Below, one piece after another: positions 30,835 to 39,837 of a stretch of DNA of 64,000 nucleotides. The translations under genes and the position numbers were made by a program. The DNA comes from Paenibacillus sp. FSL R5-0490 (GTDB lineage Bacteria; Bacillota; Bacilli; Bacillales; Cytobacillaceae): assembly GCF_001956215.1 (NCBI RefSeq), contig NZ_MRTQ01000004.1, positions 62,001 through 126,000 on the forward strand, in the 5' to 3' direction. Every line of letters begins with the position of its first letter. The first letter of the stretch is position 1. Below the pieces are notes generated by a model, which worked only from the letters and a program-made list of their open reading frames with translations, searched no databases and was not told the DNA's origin.

Positions 30835-31062
30835 TTGTCGACTGTATTATTTGGAACGGTAGAATATTATGAAAGAGAATTAATCAGCTATTTTACAAAT
30901 AATCATATACGCAATAAGGATGATGCTGCGATGAAAGTATTCCTTATGCTTGAAGCGGAGATATTCAATGTGTTCTTATTTGACGAAGCGATCCGGATTC
31001 GATGTATGCAAAATCTATTAAAAGCTTTTTGCCGGATATCTGAAACACACTTGATCCATTAG
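30835..31062 (+). CDS. Small hypothetical protein
   Basis: A 75-aa predicted protein, start TTG at 30835 (STVLFGTVEYYERELISYF) after AGGGGGTGATATCC; an in-frame GTG at 30826 overlaps that ribosome site. The sequence is mostly helical with VFLMLEAEIFNVFLFDEAIR in the middle. No membrane helix or known motif is seen. A bidirectional terminator lies 30 bases downstream, which supports a transcription unit. I cannot assign a family. Confidence 0.55.
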   Translation: MSTVLFGTVEYYERELISYFTNNHIRNKDDAAMKVFLMLEAEIFNVFLFDEAIRIRCMQNLLKAFCRISETHLIH

Positions 31063-31091
31063 CAGCCTATAAATGAATAGAGCAATTGAAA

Positions 31092-31122
31092 TAAGAGGTC
31101 CCTGCAGTGAGAGACCTCTTTG
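31092..31122. terminator. Bidirectional terminator
   Basis: AAGAGGTCCCT / AGAGACCTCTT-type stem with T-rich right flank and A-rich left flank, between the converging small gene and the LysM-3D gene. Confidence 0.8.
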
Positions 31123-31124
31123 TT

Positions 31125-31847
31125 TTAATTAAGGATAGTAACCTTTACATCTTTTCTTCCCCAATGCAGTGCATCCTGTTCTCCAGGAATAAACACATCA
31201 ATTTCATGTCCGTTAATTCCGCCGCCAATATCCTCGGCAGTTGCATAGCCATATCCTTCTACAAATACTTTTGAACCCAAAGGAATTACGTCCGGATCAA
31301 CAGCAATTACTTTTTCATCCGGGTTATCGATAAGATTGACTCCTGTTTTTGTAATGCCGATACATCCTTCACAGCTCGCTGTATAGGCAGTTGCAGTGAC
31401 AGTCAGAACTTTTCCTTCTTTTGCTGCAGGCTCATTAGTGTTCGCTGCTTTTACGACGGTCTTAGGATTAGCAGCTTCTTTTTTCATTGATTCATTTTTA
31501 TAGATGATTAGCTCTAATCCAGGTTTAATAAAATCGGATTTCAGCTGATTCCACTTCTTAAGGTTATGTACACTTATATTGTATGTTTTGGCAATATTCC
31601 AGAGAGTATCACCGGATTCTACTATGTATATTTCTTCAGGTGAAACATCAAGCTGGTCATTTGGGTGGATCAGATCCCCTGATAGGCCATTCCAGTTTTT
31701 AATATCCTGAACGGACACTTCGTGTTTTTGTGCTATGGACCATAGGGTATCCCCTTTATTTACAGTTACTTCTTCTGCATATGCGCTTACACCTGCTGTG
31801 CTCCAGATGATTAAGCTCGCGAGCAGATAATAAAGATACTTTTTCAT
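31125..31847 (-). CDS. Cell-wall hydrolase with two LysM and a 3D domain (YocH-like)
   Basis: A 240-aa exported protein. A signal peptide (1-24) is followed by two LysM peptidoglycan-binding modules (about 27-69 and 73-115; each with KGDTLWSIA or SGDTLWNIA). A Lys/Ala/Glu linker leads to a C-terminal 3D domain (about 155-240), named for its three aspartates: VDPDVIPLG, EDIGGGI and HEIDVFIP. The 3D domain resembles lytic transglycosylases such as MltA and RpfB/YocH-type proteins. It likely binds and trims peptidoglycan. The ATG is preceded on the minus strand by AGGAGG. It is transcribed against nuo. Confidence 0.9.
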   Translation of the reverse strand: MKKYLYYLLASLIIWSTAGVSAYAEEVTVNKGDTLWSIAQKHEVSVQDIKNWNGLSGDLIHPNDQLDVSPEEIYIVESGDTLWNIAKTYNISVHNLKKWNQLKSDFIKPGLELIIYKNESMKKEAANPKTVVKAANTNEPAAKEGKVLTVTATAYTASCEGCIGITKTGVNLIDNPDEKVIAVDPDVIPLGSKVFVEGYGYATAEDIGGGINGHEIDVFIPGEQDALHWGRKDVKVTILN

Positions 31848-32291
31848 GTTTAACCTCCTATAAACTTGGTTGACAATTATTATGCTAGCACAGAAAATTC
31901 TGAGTAAAAGAACAGAGAGGTTATAATTAAATTACGCACATTTCAGGAAATTAACGAAGAAATGGAAAACCATCATAATGTTCATACTAGATGGACGAAA
32001 AGCCTTAGATATGGTCATATTTGATATATTCAAACCTTAAGATGGTTTAAATAGAAAGTTTTTCCATTGAGTAAGATAGAAAATTTCTCTCGGTGTGTTA
32101 CATATCTCACTGACACTGCAGAAAATTTATTTTTTAATGATAGATGAATATAATGAAGAATTTAATGGATATTGACAGGGGGCAAGCTCATATAATTTAA
32201 GGAAGATGTGTCAAAATTGGCTATGTAAATTCTCTCCCGGAGATCCAATTATGCGTCCATTGAGAATTTCCAATAATAGTCTGAGGTTGTG
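31848..32291. other. Non-coding gap between the LysM-3D gene and the nuo promoter
   Basis: About 440 bp, AT-rich. I see no gene and no clear inverted repeat. TTGACA at 32175 with TATAAT-like ATATAAT nearby is too tightly spaced (13 bp) to call a promoter. Confidence 0.5.
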
Positions 32292-32320
32292 TCGACACAT
32301 GGGAGAGTAGGGTGTATAAT
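32292..32320 (+). promoter_or_regulatory. Sigma-A promoter of the nuo operon
   Basis: TCGACA, 17-bp spacer, perfect TATAAT (32315-32320). Start near 32327, about 50 nt before nuoA. Confidence 0.75.
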
Positions 32321-32376
32321 GGTTACGGTTACATGTTTAAATGTTGTGAAAATTTTCAGCATTGGAGGGGATGGGC

Positions 32377-32751
32377 ATGGAGCTTTGGAATTTATACCAG
32401 AATAACTATTTGATAGTTTTCGTGTTTTTATGCCTGGGCGTATTGCTGCCTGTGGTGGCTTTGTTTTTGGGAAAGCTTTTGCGGCCCTATAAGCCATATG
32501 ATACGAAGTATACCACATATGAGAGCGGGATTGAGCCATTCCATGATTCGAGGGTGCAGTTCAATGTCCGCTATTATATTTTTGCCCTGATGTTTGTCAT
32601 TTTTGATGTGGAAACAGTATTTTTGTACCCATGGGCAGTGGCATATGAGAAGCTTGGTATTTTTGCATTGATTGAGATGCTGATTTTTGTATTTATGTTA
32701 ATAATTGGACTTGTTTATGCATGGAAAAAGAAGGTGCTGAAATGGATTTAA
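32377..32751 (+). CDS. nuoA: NADH-quinone oxidoreductase subunit A
   Basis: Small three-helix membrane subunit at the junction of the peripheral and membrane arms of complex I. The 124-aa protein has [17 protein letters not shown] in the loop after helix 1, where conserved Glu and Cys/Ser contacts with the quinone site occur, and [12 protein letters not shown], a family signature. ATG 32377 is 6 bases after GGAGGGG. First gene of an eleven-gene operon. Confidence 0.94.
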   Translation: MELWNLYQNNYLIVFVFLCLGVLLPVVALFLGKLLRPYKPYDTKYTTYESGIEPFHDSRVQFNVRYYIFALMFVIFDVETVFLYPWAVAYEKLGIFALIEMLIFVFMLIIGLVYAWKKKVLKWI

Positions 32752-33254
32752 AGTTGGATAATATTACACCGGAAGAAATGGAAGAACTGCAGCGCAATGT
32801 GTTTATGGCAACTTTGGAACAGATTAAAGCGTGGGCGCGGAGCAATTCATTGTGGCCAATGACCTTCGGGCTTGCTTGCTGTGCCATTGAAATGATGGGT
32901 GTAGGTTCATCGCATTATGATTTGGACCGTTTTGGATCTTTTTTCCGTACATCTCCCCGTCAGTCTGATGTCATGATTGTTTCAGGTACAGTAACAAAGA
33001 AAATGGCACCTATTGTCCGCCGTCTTTATGATCAGATGCCTGAACCAAAATGGGTAATCGCGATGGGCTCCTGTGCAACTGCTGGAGGGCCATATGTGAA
33101 ATCTTACTCAGTTGTTAAAGGGGTCGACCAGATTGTCCCTGTTGATGTATACATACCAGGATGCCCGCCGAACCCGGCAGCATTGATTTATGGAATTAAT
33201 AAGTTAAAAGAGAAAATCCGTTATGAGGCTAAGACTGGGAAGAAGGTGATCTAA
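32742..33254 (+). CDS. nuoB: NADH-quinone oxidoreductase subunit B
   Basis: Carries the terminal iron-sulphur cluster N2, the electron donor to quinone. The unusual tandem cysteines are in [11 protein letters not shown], with further ligands in [12 protein letters not shown] and PGCPPNP, giving the four-cysteine pattern. The start at 32742 (MDLKLDN) overlaps the nuoA stop and follows AAGGTG; ATG 32721 would lie deep in nuoA. About 170 aa. nuoC follows after three bases. Confidence 0.96.
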   Translation: MDLKLDNITPEEMEELQRNVFMATLEQIKAWARSNSLWPMTFGLACCAIEMMGVGSSHYDLDRFGSFFRTSPRQSDVMIVSGTVTKKMAPIVRRLYDQMPEPKWVIAMGSCATAGGPYVKSYSVVKGVDQIVPVDVYIPGCPPNPAALIYGINKLKEKIRYEAKTGKKVI

Positions 33255-33257
33255 CCT

Positions 33258-34271
33258 ATGAGCGGAGAAAAAGATCTTGAACAGCTGAAAAAAGAAGCTG
33301 CAGCAAAAGCGAAGGCAGCCGCCCTGGCTAAAATGAAAGCGAAAGAGCAGGGAGAAATAAAGGAAGAAACACCTGCAGAAGACATGGATCTGGCGAAGCA
33401 AAAAGCCGCCGCAGCCGCGAAGGCGAAGGCAGCCGCCCTGGCTAAAATGAAAGCAGCAGCCCAAGCAAAACAAGCAGGCGGGGATGACGAAAAGGCAAAA
33501 GCGATTGCAGCCGCAAAAGCCAAAGCTGCCGCCGCCGCAAAGGCGAAAGCAGCAGCTCAAGCAAAACAAGCAGGCGGGGACGATGAAAAGGCAAAAGCGA
33601 TTGCAGCCGCCAAGGCCAAAGCCGCCGCCGCAGCAAAAGCAAAATTAGCCGCAGCAGGCAAAGCAGACGGATCAGCTGATGACGAAAAGGCCAAGGCAAT
33701 CGCAGCCGCGAAAGCAAAGGCCGCAGCCGCAGCGAAGGCTAAAGCTGCCGGAAGCAAGGCTGACGCTGAACCAGCTGCAGAGAAAGCTCCATCCGTTAAT
33801 CAGCCTTATCTTGATAAATATGTGAAGGTAATTGAAAAAAATCTGGGATCTGAGGTTCTTGAAGAGTACTATATTAATAATCTTTCCAAGGAAGTGCCGA
33901 CTTTGGTCGCCAGAGCTGAATCCTATTTTAAATTGGCAGAGTTCCTGAAATATAATGAACAGCTTGGCTTTGATTATCTGTCAGAGCTTCATGGCACCGA
34001 TTTTGAGACACACATGGAAGTGTATGCTCACTTATACTCATACAAAAACCGCCAATCTGTTGCACTGAAGGTTAAGGTTGACCGCGATGAGCCGGTGATT
34101 GATTCACTGCAGCCGTTATGGGCAGGAGCCAATTGGCCGGAATGTGAAGCATATGATTTGCTGGGAATCAAATTCAAAGGGCACCCTAACTTATACCGGA
34201 TTATGCTGGGGGAAGACTGGATCGGGCATCCGCTGCGAAAAGACTATGAACCGTACGATGTGGAGGTGTAA
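33258..34271 (+). CDS. nuoC: NADH-quinone oxidoreductase subunit C with long Lys/Ala-rich N-terminal extension
   Basis: The peripheral-arm 30-kDa subunit. The conserved domain begins around residue 180 (PSVNQPYLDKYVKVIEKN) and includes LSELHGTDF, ANWPECEAYDLLGIKFKGHP and the C-terminal HPLRKDYEPYDVEV. The first 175 residues are an extreme low-complexity region made of Ala, Lys, Gln and Gly/Asp. It contains three near-identical units of about 32 residues starting DDEKAKAIAAAKAKAAAAAK, from DNA repeats of 96 and 99 bp at 33483, 33579 and 33678. The total of 337 aa is about twice the usual NuoC length. The extension is likely a helical, positively charged tail; its purpose is unknown. Confidence 0.93.
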   Translation: MSGEKDLEQLKKEAAAKAKAAALAKMKAKEQGEIKEETPAEDMDLAKQKAAAAAKAKAAALAKMKAAAQAKQAGGDDEKAKAIAAAKAKAAAAAKAKAAAQAKQAGGDDEKAKAIAAAKAKAAAAAKAKLAAAGKADGSADDEKAKAIAAAKAKAAAAAKAKAAGSKADAEPAAEKAPSVNQPYLDKYVKVIEKNLGSEVLEEYYINNLSKEVPTLVARAESYFKLAEFLKYNEQLGFDYLSELHGTDFETHMEVYAHLYSYKNRQSVALKVKVDRDEPVIDSLQPLWAGANWPECEAYDLLGIKFKGHPNLYRIMLGEDWIGHPLRKDYEPYDVEV

Positions 34272-34274
34272 CCA

Positions 34275-35375
34275 ATGCTGCGAACAGAAGAAATGCTATT
34301 GAATGTTGGACCTCAGCATCCAAGTACGCACGGTGTTTTTCGCCTGGTTCTGAAAATTGACGGGGAGATCATCAAAGAGGCGAAACCGGTCATCGGCTAC
34401 CTGCACCGCGGAACGGAGAAATTGGCTGAAAACCTGCAGTATACGCAAATTATTCCTTATACAGATCGAATGGACTATCTTGCCGCCATGACGAATAATT
34501 ATATCCTTGTCCATGCGGTTGAAACGATGATGGATTTGAAAATTCCGGATCGGGCCGAATATCTGAGGATCATTACGATGGAGCTTGGCCGGATTGCCAG
34601 CCATCTTGTATGGTGGGGTACATATTTACTGGATATTGGGGCAACAAGCCCATTCCTGTATGCATTCAGAGAGCGTGAAATGATTATCAATATGCTGAAT
34701 GAGATATCCGGAGGCCGCTTAACGTTTAACTATATGCGTGTCGGCGGCGTTAAATGGGATGCTCCTGAGGGCTGGGTTGATAAAGTAAGGGAGTTTGTTC
34801 CATATATGCGTGAACAGCTCAAAGGCTACCATCAGCTGGTAACCGGAAATGAAATTTTCATGAACCGTGTCAAAGGGGTAGGGAAGTATACGAAAGAGGA
34901 TGCTTTAAACTACTCGCTAAGCGGTGCAAATCTGCGCTGCACAGGCGTAAAATGGGATCTTCGCAAAGATGAGCCATACTCCATCTATGATCGCTTTGAT
35001 TTCGATGTGGCGGTTCAGGACGGCGGGGATGCGTGGGCCAGGTATCATGTGCGCATGCAGGAAATAGAAGAATCACTAAAGATCCTTGAACAAGCGGTGG
35101 AGCAATTCCCGGCAGAAGGCGATATTCTGGCGAAAGTGCCGAAAATCATCAAAGCGCCAAAAGGGGAAGCGTTTGTCAGAATCGAATCTCCAAGGGGAGA
35201 AATTGGCTGCTATATCGCGAGTGATGGAAAGAAGGAACCATACCGGATGAAATTCCGGAGGCCATCATTCTATAATCTTCAGATTCTCCCAAAATTGCTT
35301 GAAGGCGAAAACATTGCGAACTTGATTGCTATTTTAGGGGCAATTGATATTGTCCTTGGGGAGGTGGACGGTTAA
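34275..35375 (+). CDS. nuoD: NADH-quinone oxidoreductase subunit D
   Basis: The 49-kDa homologue lining the quinone cavity with NuoB. The 366-aa protein has LNVGPQHPSTHGVFRL near the N terminus with quinone-site histidines, GYLHRGTEKLAE, and a C-terminal ILGAIDIVLGEVDG. It descends from NiFe-hydrogenase large subunits but lacks the nickel-binding cysteines, as expected for complex I. The start follows nuoC after three bases, and its stop shares bases with the nuoH start. Confidence 0.97.
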   Translation: MLRTEEMLLNVGPQHPSTHGVFRLVLKIDGEIIKEAKPVIGYLHRGTEKLAENLQYTQIIPYTDRMDYLAAMTNNYILVHAVETMMDLKIPDRAEYLRIITMELGRIASHLVWWGTYLLDIGATSPFLYAFREREMIINMLNEISGGRLTFNYMRVGGVKWDAPEGWVDKVREFVPYMREQLKGYHQLVTGNEIFMNRVKGVGKYTKEDALNYSLSGANLRCTGVKWDLRKDEPYSIYDRFDFDVAVQDGGDAWARYHVRMQEIEESLKILEQAVEQFPAEGDILAKVPKIIKAPKGEAFVRIESPRGEIGCYIASDGKKEPYRMKFRRPSFYNLQILPKLLEGENIANLIAILGAIDIVLGEVDG

Positions 35376-36382
35376 TGGTAGAAGAACTTCTCCATTCCGA
35401 AGCAGGTCTGCTGAATTTCGGTATTTTCTTCTTGCTTGCCACCGTTTTACTATTAGTCGTTTTGGGATTTGTTACTTACGCCATTCTGGCGGAGCGTAAA
35501 GTCATGGGATTTATGCAGCTGCGCCACGGCCCGAATCAGGTCGGCGGACGCTGGGGGCTTCTGCAGACCGTTGCTGACGTATTAAAGCTTCTTTTAAAAG
35601 AAGACACCATTCCTAAGCTTGCAGACAGGCCGCTGTTTATTCTTGCACCGGTTATTGCTTTTGCACCGGCATTCATGGTGCTGGCGACAATTCCATTTAC
35701 AGACAAACTGCAGTTTGCTGATATTGGAGTTGGATTGCTGTATTACATCGCCATTTCAGGGCTGACAACAGTCGGTATTGTCACAGGGGCATGGGCTTCC
35801 AATAATAAATATGCATTGCTTGGCGGAATGCGTGCCGCTGCACAGATGATTTCATATGAAATTCCGCTCGTAATGTCTGTATTAGGCATTATCCTTTTAA
35901 CAGGCAGTCTAAACCTGAATGAAATTGTTGAAGCGCAAAAAAATGGCTGGTTCATTATTTGGCAGCCTATTGCTTTCATCGTATTCCTGATTGCTTCCAC
36001 AGCGGAGCTGAACCGTGTTCCATTTGACTTGCCTGAAGCAGAATCAGAGCTGGTCGCCGGTTTCCATGTTGAATACTCCGGCTTCCGCTGGGCGTTCTTC
36101 ATGCTTGCGGAATATGTATACTTCTTTGCCATGGCTTCATTGACAACCGTACTATTCCTTGGCGGGTGGCTGCCGCTGCCGTTCCTGGAGTTCATTCCGG
36201 GTGCCGTCTGGTTTGCGCTTAAGTTTACGGCTGTAATCTTTGTTTTAGTCTGGTTTCGAGTTACATTCCCGCGCCTCCGTGCAGACCAGCTCATGGAATT
36301 TGGCTGGAAGGTTCTGCTGCCGGTAGCACTTGCGAATATTTTCTTAACAGCTTTGCTGAAAGAGTGGCTTAATATATTTTAA
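35375..36382 (+). CDS. nuoH: NADH-quinone oxidoreductase subunit H
   Basis: Eight-helix membrane subunit (335 aa) that completes the quinone channel. It has AERKVMGFMQLRHGPNQVGGRWG in its first cytoplasmic loop (quoted as the parts AERKVMG and RHGPNQVG) and the acidic loop ELNRVPFDLPEAESELVAG, a quinone-chamber signature. Its ATG at 35375 overlaps the nuoD stop by one base (TAATG). A 160-bp repeat separates it from nuoI. Confidence 0.96.
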   Translation: MVEELLHSEAGLLNFGIFFLLATVLLLVVLGFVTYAILAERKVMGFMQLRHGPNQVGGRWGLLQTVADVLKLLLKEDTIPKLADRPLFILAPVIAFAPAFMVLATIPFTDKLQFADIGVGLLYYIAISGLTTVGIVTGAWASNNKYALLGGMRAAAQMISYEIPLVMSVLGIILLTGSLNLNEIVEAQKNGWFIIWQPIAFIVFLIASTAELNRVPFDLPEAESELVAGFHVEYSGFRWAFFMLAEYVYFFAMASLTTVLFLGGWLPLPFLEFIPGAVWFALKFTAVIFVLVWFRVTFPRLRADQLMEFGWKVLLPVALANIFLTALLKEWLNIF

Positions 36383-36407
36383 TGAGGAACAGCCATAGCA
36401 CTTCGAT

Positions 36408-36571
36408 AATTGTCTAGCTCTAGCGCCTACCCCCTCGAGGTCTCAAGCTTGTCTAGTTGCGGCTCCTAGGGACTCGGGGTCATAAGCCGTTTCCTTTCAG
36501 AAGAAAGAACGCCTTCTTACAGGAACCGTCTTATGCCTGTCGGGGGTGGGCAAGGCGCTTCCGCATTTCTT
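36408..36571. repeat. MITE-like palindromic repeat inside the nuo operon
   Basis: About 160 bp: CTAGCTCTAGCGCC and CCCCCTCGAGG near the left, GGGGGTGGGCAAGGCGCTTCC at the right, with CATAAG / CTTATG inner arms. It is the longest copy of the family seen at 26763 and 28907. It also carries a GCGGCTCC segment shared with the degraded copy at 56575. Confidence 0.8.
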
Positions 36572-36588
36572 AACAAGGGGTGAAAAAC

Positions 36589-37008
36589 ATGCTTGGTTTA
36601 GCGAAAGGATTATCGTATACCCTTAAAAACCTGACACGCAAAAAGGTAACCTATGATTACCCGAATGAGCCGCTTCCGCTTCCGGACCGGTTCAGGGGAA
36701 TTCAAAAGTTTTACCCTGAAAAATGCATTGTCTGCAATCAGTGTGCAAATATTTGTCCCACCGATTGTATCGAGCTGACAGGGAAAAAGCATCCGGACCC
36801 TGCTAAAAAGGGGAAAATCATTGATACCTATGATATCAACTTCGAAATTTGCATCCTTTGCGACTTGTGTACAGAGGTATGCCCAACCGAAGCGATTATC
36901 ATGACCAATAATTTTGAACTGGCGGAATATAGCCGTGATGAGCTGTTTAAAAACCTTGAATGGCTCGATGAAAATGATGAAAATATACGGAAGGTGAATA
37001 AAGCATGA
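36589..37008 (+). CDS. nuoI: NADH-quinone oxidoreductase subunit I
   Basis: Ferredoxin-like subunit with two 4Fe-4S clusters (N6a/N6b) passing electrons to NuoB. Both CxxCxxCxxxCP motifs are intact: CIVCNQCANICP and CILCDLCTEVCP. About 139 aa. ATG 36589 is 6 bases after AAGGGGTGA. An in-frame GTG at 36580 is part of that ribosome site. nuoJ overlaps its stop. Confidence 0.96.
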   Translation: MLGLAKGLSYTLKNLTRKKVTYDYPNEPLPLPDRFRGIQKFYPEKCIVCNQCANICPTDCIELTGKKHPDPAKKGKIIDTYDINFEICILCDLCTEVCPTEAIIMTNNFELAEYSRDELFKNLEWLDENDENIRKVNKA

Positions 37009-37526
37009 CGTTTTCAGGTGAGTTTTTAGCGTTTATGTCTCTAGCTTTAGTTGCGGTCATCGGCGGCGTGCTTTTATTGAACCTTACCAAAGTTGTGCAT
37101 ATGGTTGTCGCTCTTGTATTTACATTTGTAAGCATCGCCGGAATTTACGTGCTGCTTTCAGCTGAATTCCTGGCTGCGGTCCAGATTTTGATTTACTCTG
37201 GAGCGATTACCATCATCATGCTGTTCGGGATCATGCTGACACGCCATAACGACACAAGCGAGCCCAAAACCGGCCGCTGGCGTAAGCTGTTAGTATTCGT
37301 GGGGGTTCTTGGCTTCGCTTTCGCGGTCTACATCGGAATTTATAACCTTGATTTGCCGTCAGCGCCGAATGACCTTCATGTCAATAATACTGAGCAAATT
37401 GGAATTGAACTTTACTCAAAATTCATTATTCCGTTTGAAGTAACATCTGTCCTATTATTGGTCGCTTTGATTGGATCCGTTGTCTTGGCTAAAAAAGACG
37501 ATGAAAAGGAGGCTGAAAAGGAATGA
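37005..37526 (+). CDS. nuoJ: NADH-quinone oxidoreductase subunit J
   Basis: Five-helix membrane subunit (173 aa) in the proton-translocating arm. Conserved [26 protein letters not shown] includes the helix thought to move during coupling (parts AEFLAAVQ and YSGAI). ATG at 37005 overlaps the nuoI stop (ATGA) and its own end overlaps nuoK by 4 bases. Confidence 0.95.
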   Translation: MTFSGEFLAFMSLALVAVIGGVLLLNLTKVVHMVVALVFTFVSIAGIYVLLSAEFLAAVQILIYSGAITIIMLFGIMLTRHNDTSEPKTGRWRKLLVFVGVLGFAFAVYIGIYNLDLPSAPNDLHVNNTEQIGIELYSKFIIPFEVTSVLLLVALIGSVVLAKKDDEKEAEKE

Positions 37527-37837
37527 GTACAGTTCCCGTTCAAGCATACCTGGCATTGGCTTTAATCCTCTTTTGCATCGGTCTGTATGGTGCTTTGACT
37601 AAGCGCAATACTGTGATTGTCCTGATCTCAATCGAACTGATGCTGAATGCGGTTAATATTAATCTAGTGGCATTCAGTAAATATGGCATCACACCGTCCA
37701 TTACCGGACAGATTTTTACGCTATTTGTTATTGCGGTTGCCGCAGCAGAAGTGGCAGTTGGAATAGCAATTCTGATTTCACTTTACCGTAACAAAAAGAG
37801 CGTTAACATTGATGAAATGGATGCTATGAAGCACTAA
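37523..37837 (+). CDS. nuoK: NADH-quinone oxidoreductase subunit K
   Basis: Three-helix membrane subunit (104 aa), related to MrpC, with the conserved glutamate in [17 protein letters not shown] and a second in the [11 protein letters not shown] helix. These glutamates belong to the central hydrophilic axis. Overlaps nuoJ by four bases. A 131-base structured gap follows before nuoL. Confidence 0.96.
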   Translation: MSTVPVQAYLALALILFCIGLYGALTKRNTVIVLISIELMLNAVNINLVAFSKYGITPSITGQIFTLFVIAVAAAEVAVGIAILISLYRNKKSVNIDEMDAMKH

Positions 37838-37853
37838 AAATACTGTAAAAATG

Positions 37854-37935
37854 CAGCCAGGCTGGCTGAGAATTGAAAAGGCGGCCACCCGCCTGAAAGG
37901 ACCTGTTCATAAGGTCCCAATCTGGCACGCCGTGC
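37854..37935 (+). promoter_or_regulatory. String of four hairpins between nuoK and nuoL
   Basis: CAGCCA/TGGCTG (37854-37868), GGCGG/CCGCC (37880-37893), GGACC/GGTCC (37899-37917) and GCAC/GTGC (37925-37935) follow one another with short linkers. Such a block in the mRNA may guide processing or stability. It has no T run and is not a terminator. Confidence 0.55.
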
Positions 37936-37968
37936 AATAGGGTGTGTTCAAAAAAGGGGATTGTGATA

Positions 37969-39837
37969 ATGATGGAGAATGCATGGATCATACCGCTTTT
38001 CCCGCTTTTATCGTTTTTGTTCCTTATTTTATTCGGCAAACGGCTAAAAGAAGCGAGTGCTTATATTGGGATTCTGTTTACCCTGGCATCGCTTGTCTAT
38101 TCCATATTGGTGCTGGTTGACCGGTTTTCGGCACCAACTTATAAAGCAGAAGGCGTTTGGCTGACTATAGGGGATGTTCAGTTAACAGCGGGTTTTGAAG
38201 TTAATCAGTTAAATGCACTGATGCTGGTGATTGTTTCACTTGTCAGTTTCCTGGTACATACGTATTCGAAAGGCTATATGCAGGGGGATGACCGTTTTCC
38301 TGTTTTCTATGCCTATTTAGGGTTATTTACATTTGCCATGCTGGGCCTTGTTATCTCGCCTAATCTTCTTCAGACGTATTTCTTCTGGGAGCTTGTCGGA
38401 CTTGGTTCTTTCCTGCTGATCGGTTTCTATTTTTACAAAGAGGAAGCAAAGGCTGCGGCCAAAAAGGCATTTATCATGACGCGTATCGGAGATGTCGGCC
38501 TTTTGATCGGAATGATTCTATTATTCTGGCAGGCTGGCAGCTTTGAGTATGATGAGATTTTTGCAGCAGTTGAAGCGGGTGCCGTTTCAGGCACAATGAT
38601 TACATTAACAGCGATTCTTATTTTTGTAGGGGCTGTCGGCAAATCAGGCCAGTTCCCGCTGCACACATGGCTTCCTGACGCAATGGAAGGGCCGACGCCA
38701 GTCTCCGCATTAATCCATGCAGCGACAATGGTAGCGGCAGGTGTGTATTTAGTGGCGGCGCTATTCCCGCTGTTTGCAGCAAGTGAAACAGCACTGATGA
38801 CTGTTGCTGTCATTGGGGCCTTCACAGCCATCTTTGCAGCAAGCATCGGCTTGGTTCAGAAGGATATTAAGCGGGTGCTCGCTTATTCAACCGTCAGCCA
38901 GCTCGGCTATATGATGCTGGCTCTGGGTTCTGCCGGATATGTAGCCGGCGTGTTCCACTTAATGACGCACGCCTTTTTCAAGGCTTTGCTGTTCCTTGCA
39001 GCAGGAAGTGTCATCCATGCCGTTCATACACAGAACATTGAACATATGGGCGGTCTGTGGAAAAAGCTGCGCATAACTGGCCCTCTGTTCCTGATCGGAA
39101 CACTGGCGATCAGCGGTGTGCCATTATTTTCAGGATTCTTCAGTAAAGATGAAATATTAATCGCTGCCTGGGCACACGGGAACACGGTGCTGTTCTGGCT
39201 TGCGGTAATTGCCGCATTCTTTACGGCATTTTATATGTTCCGCCTGTTCTTTATGGTGTTCACTGGTGAAGCAAGAAGTGATATGAAAAATGTTCATGAA
39301 TCGCCAAGTGTTATGACATTGCCAATGGCAGTGCTTGGGGTTCTGGCTATAGTAGCTGGATATGTGAATACACCATGGTTTGGAACATTTCTAGGAGATT
39401 GGCTGGTAGAAGATAACCATGCACTTGGCCATGGCCATATTGAAGGGCCTGCATGGATTATGATTGTTGCAACTGCAGTATCCCTGCTTGGAATTTTCCT
39501 TGCCTGGCTAATGTACGGCAAACACTCGCTTTCACGCGATTGGCTGACAAGCAGAATGCCGCTTTCATACCGTGTTTTGTACAATAAATACTATATCGAT
39601 GAATTCTATTCGCTGACCGTAGTGAATGGGGCGAAATTCATCAGCTCATTCCTGCGCTTCCTGGAAGTATTCCTGGTTGAAGGCCTTGTAAAGAGTGTAA
39701 CTGGCATCACGTCTGCACTCGGAAAACTTGGTTCAAAATTCCATAACGGCCAAATTCAGACGTATGGAACAGTGGCGTTTGTCGGCCTGGCTATTTTAGT
39801 TGTCATCTATGCGTTTACAGGGGGGTACTTAAAATGA
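37969..39837 (+). CDS. nuoL: NADH-quinone oxidoreductase subunit L
   Basis: Largest antiporter-like proton pump subunit (about 622 aa, 14-16 helices plus a long lateral C-terminal helix). Family motifs include FFWELVGLGSFLLIGF with the key Glu, GKSGQFPLHTWLPDAMEGPTPVSALIHAATMVAAG (parts GKSGQFPLHTWLPDAM and ALIHAATMVAAG), and VLAYSTVSQLGYMMLALG. The ATG at 37969 follows AAAAAGGGG; the frame extends to 37942 but lacks a better site. nuoM overlaps the stop by 4 bases. Confidence 0.96.
   Translation: MMENAWIIPLFPLLSFLFLILFGKRLKEASAYIGILFTLASLVYSILVLVDRFSAPTYKAEGVWLTIGDVQLTAGFEVNQLNALMLVIVSLVSFLVHTYSKGYMQGDDRFPVFYAYLGLFTFAMLGLVISPNLLQTYFFWELVGLGSFLLIGFYFYKEEAKAAAKKAFIMTRIGDVGLLIGMILLFWQAGSFEYDEIFAAVEAGAVSGTMITLTAILIFVGAVGKSGQFPLHTWLPDAMEGPTPVSALIHAATMVAAGVYLVAALFPLFAASETALMTVAVIGAFTAIFAASIGLVQKDIKRVLAYSTVSQLGYMMLALGSAGYVAGVFHLMTHAFFKALLFLAAGSVIHAVHTQNIEHMGGLWKKLRITGPLFLIGTLAISGVPLFSGFFSKDEILIAAWAHGNTVLFWLAVIAAFFTAFYMFRLFFMVFTGEARSDMKNVHESPSVMTLPMAVLGVLAIVAGYVNTPWFGTFLGDWLVEDNHALGHGHIEGPAWIMIVATAVSLLGIFLAWLMYGKHSLSRDWLTSRMPLSYRVLYNKYYIDEFYSLTVVNGAKFISSFLRFLEVFLVEGLVKSVTGITSALGKLGSKFHNGQIQTYGTVAFVGLAILVVIYAFTGGYLK

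Noticed and set aside
32170-32200. Second nuo promoter (TTGACA at 32175 with a TATAAT-like box)
   Set aside because: The spacer is only 13 bp; the pair at 32292-32320 is much better.
33204-33757. Several long minus-strand frames across the start of nuoC
   Set aside because: Shadows of the Lys/Ala repeat region; composition mirrors the repeat and no start signals are present.
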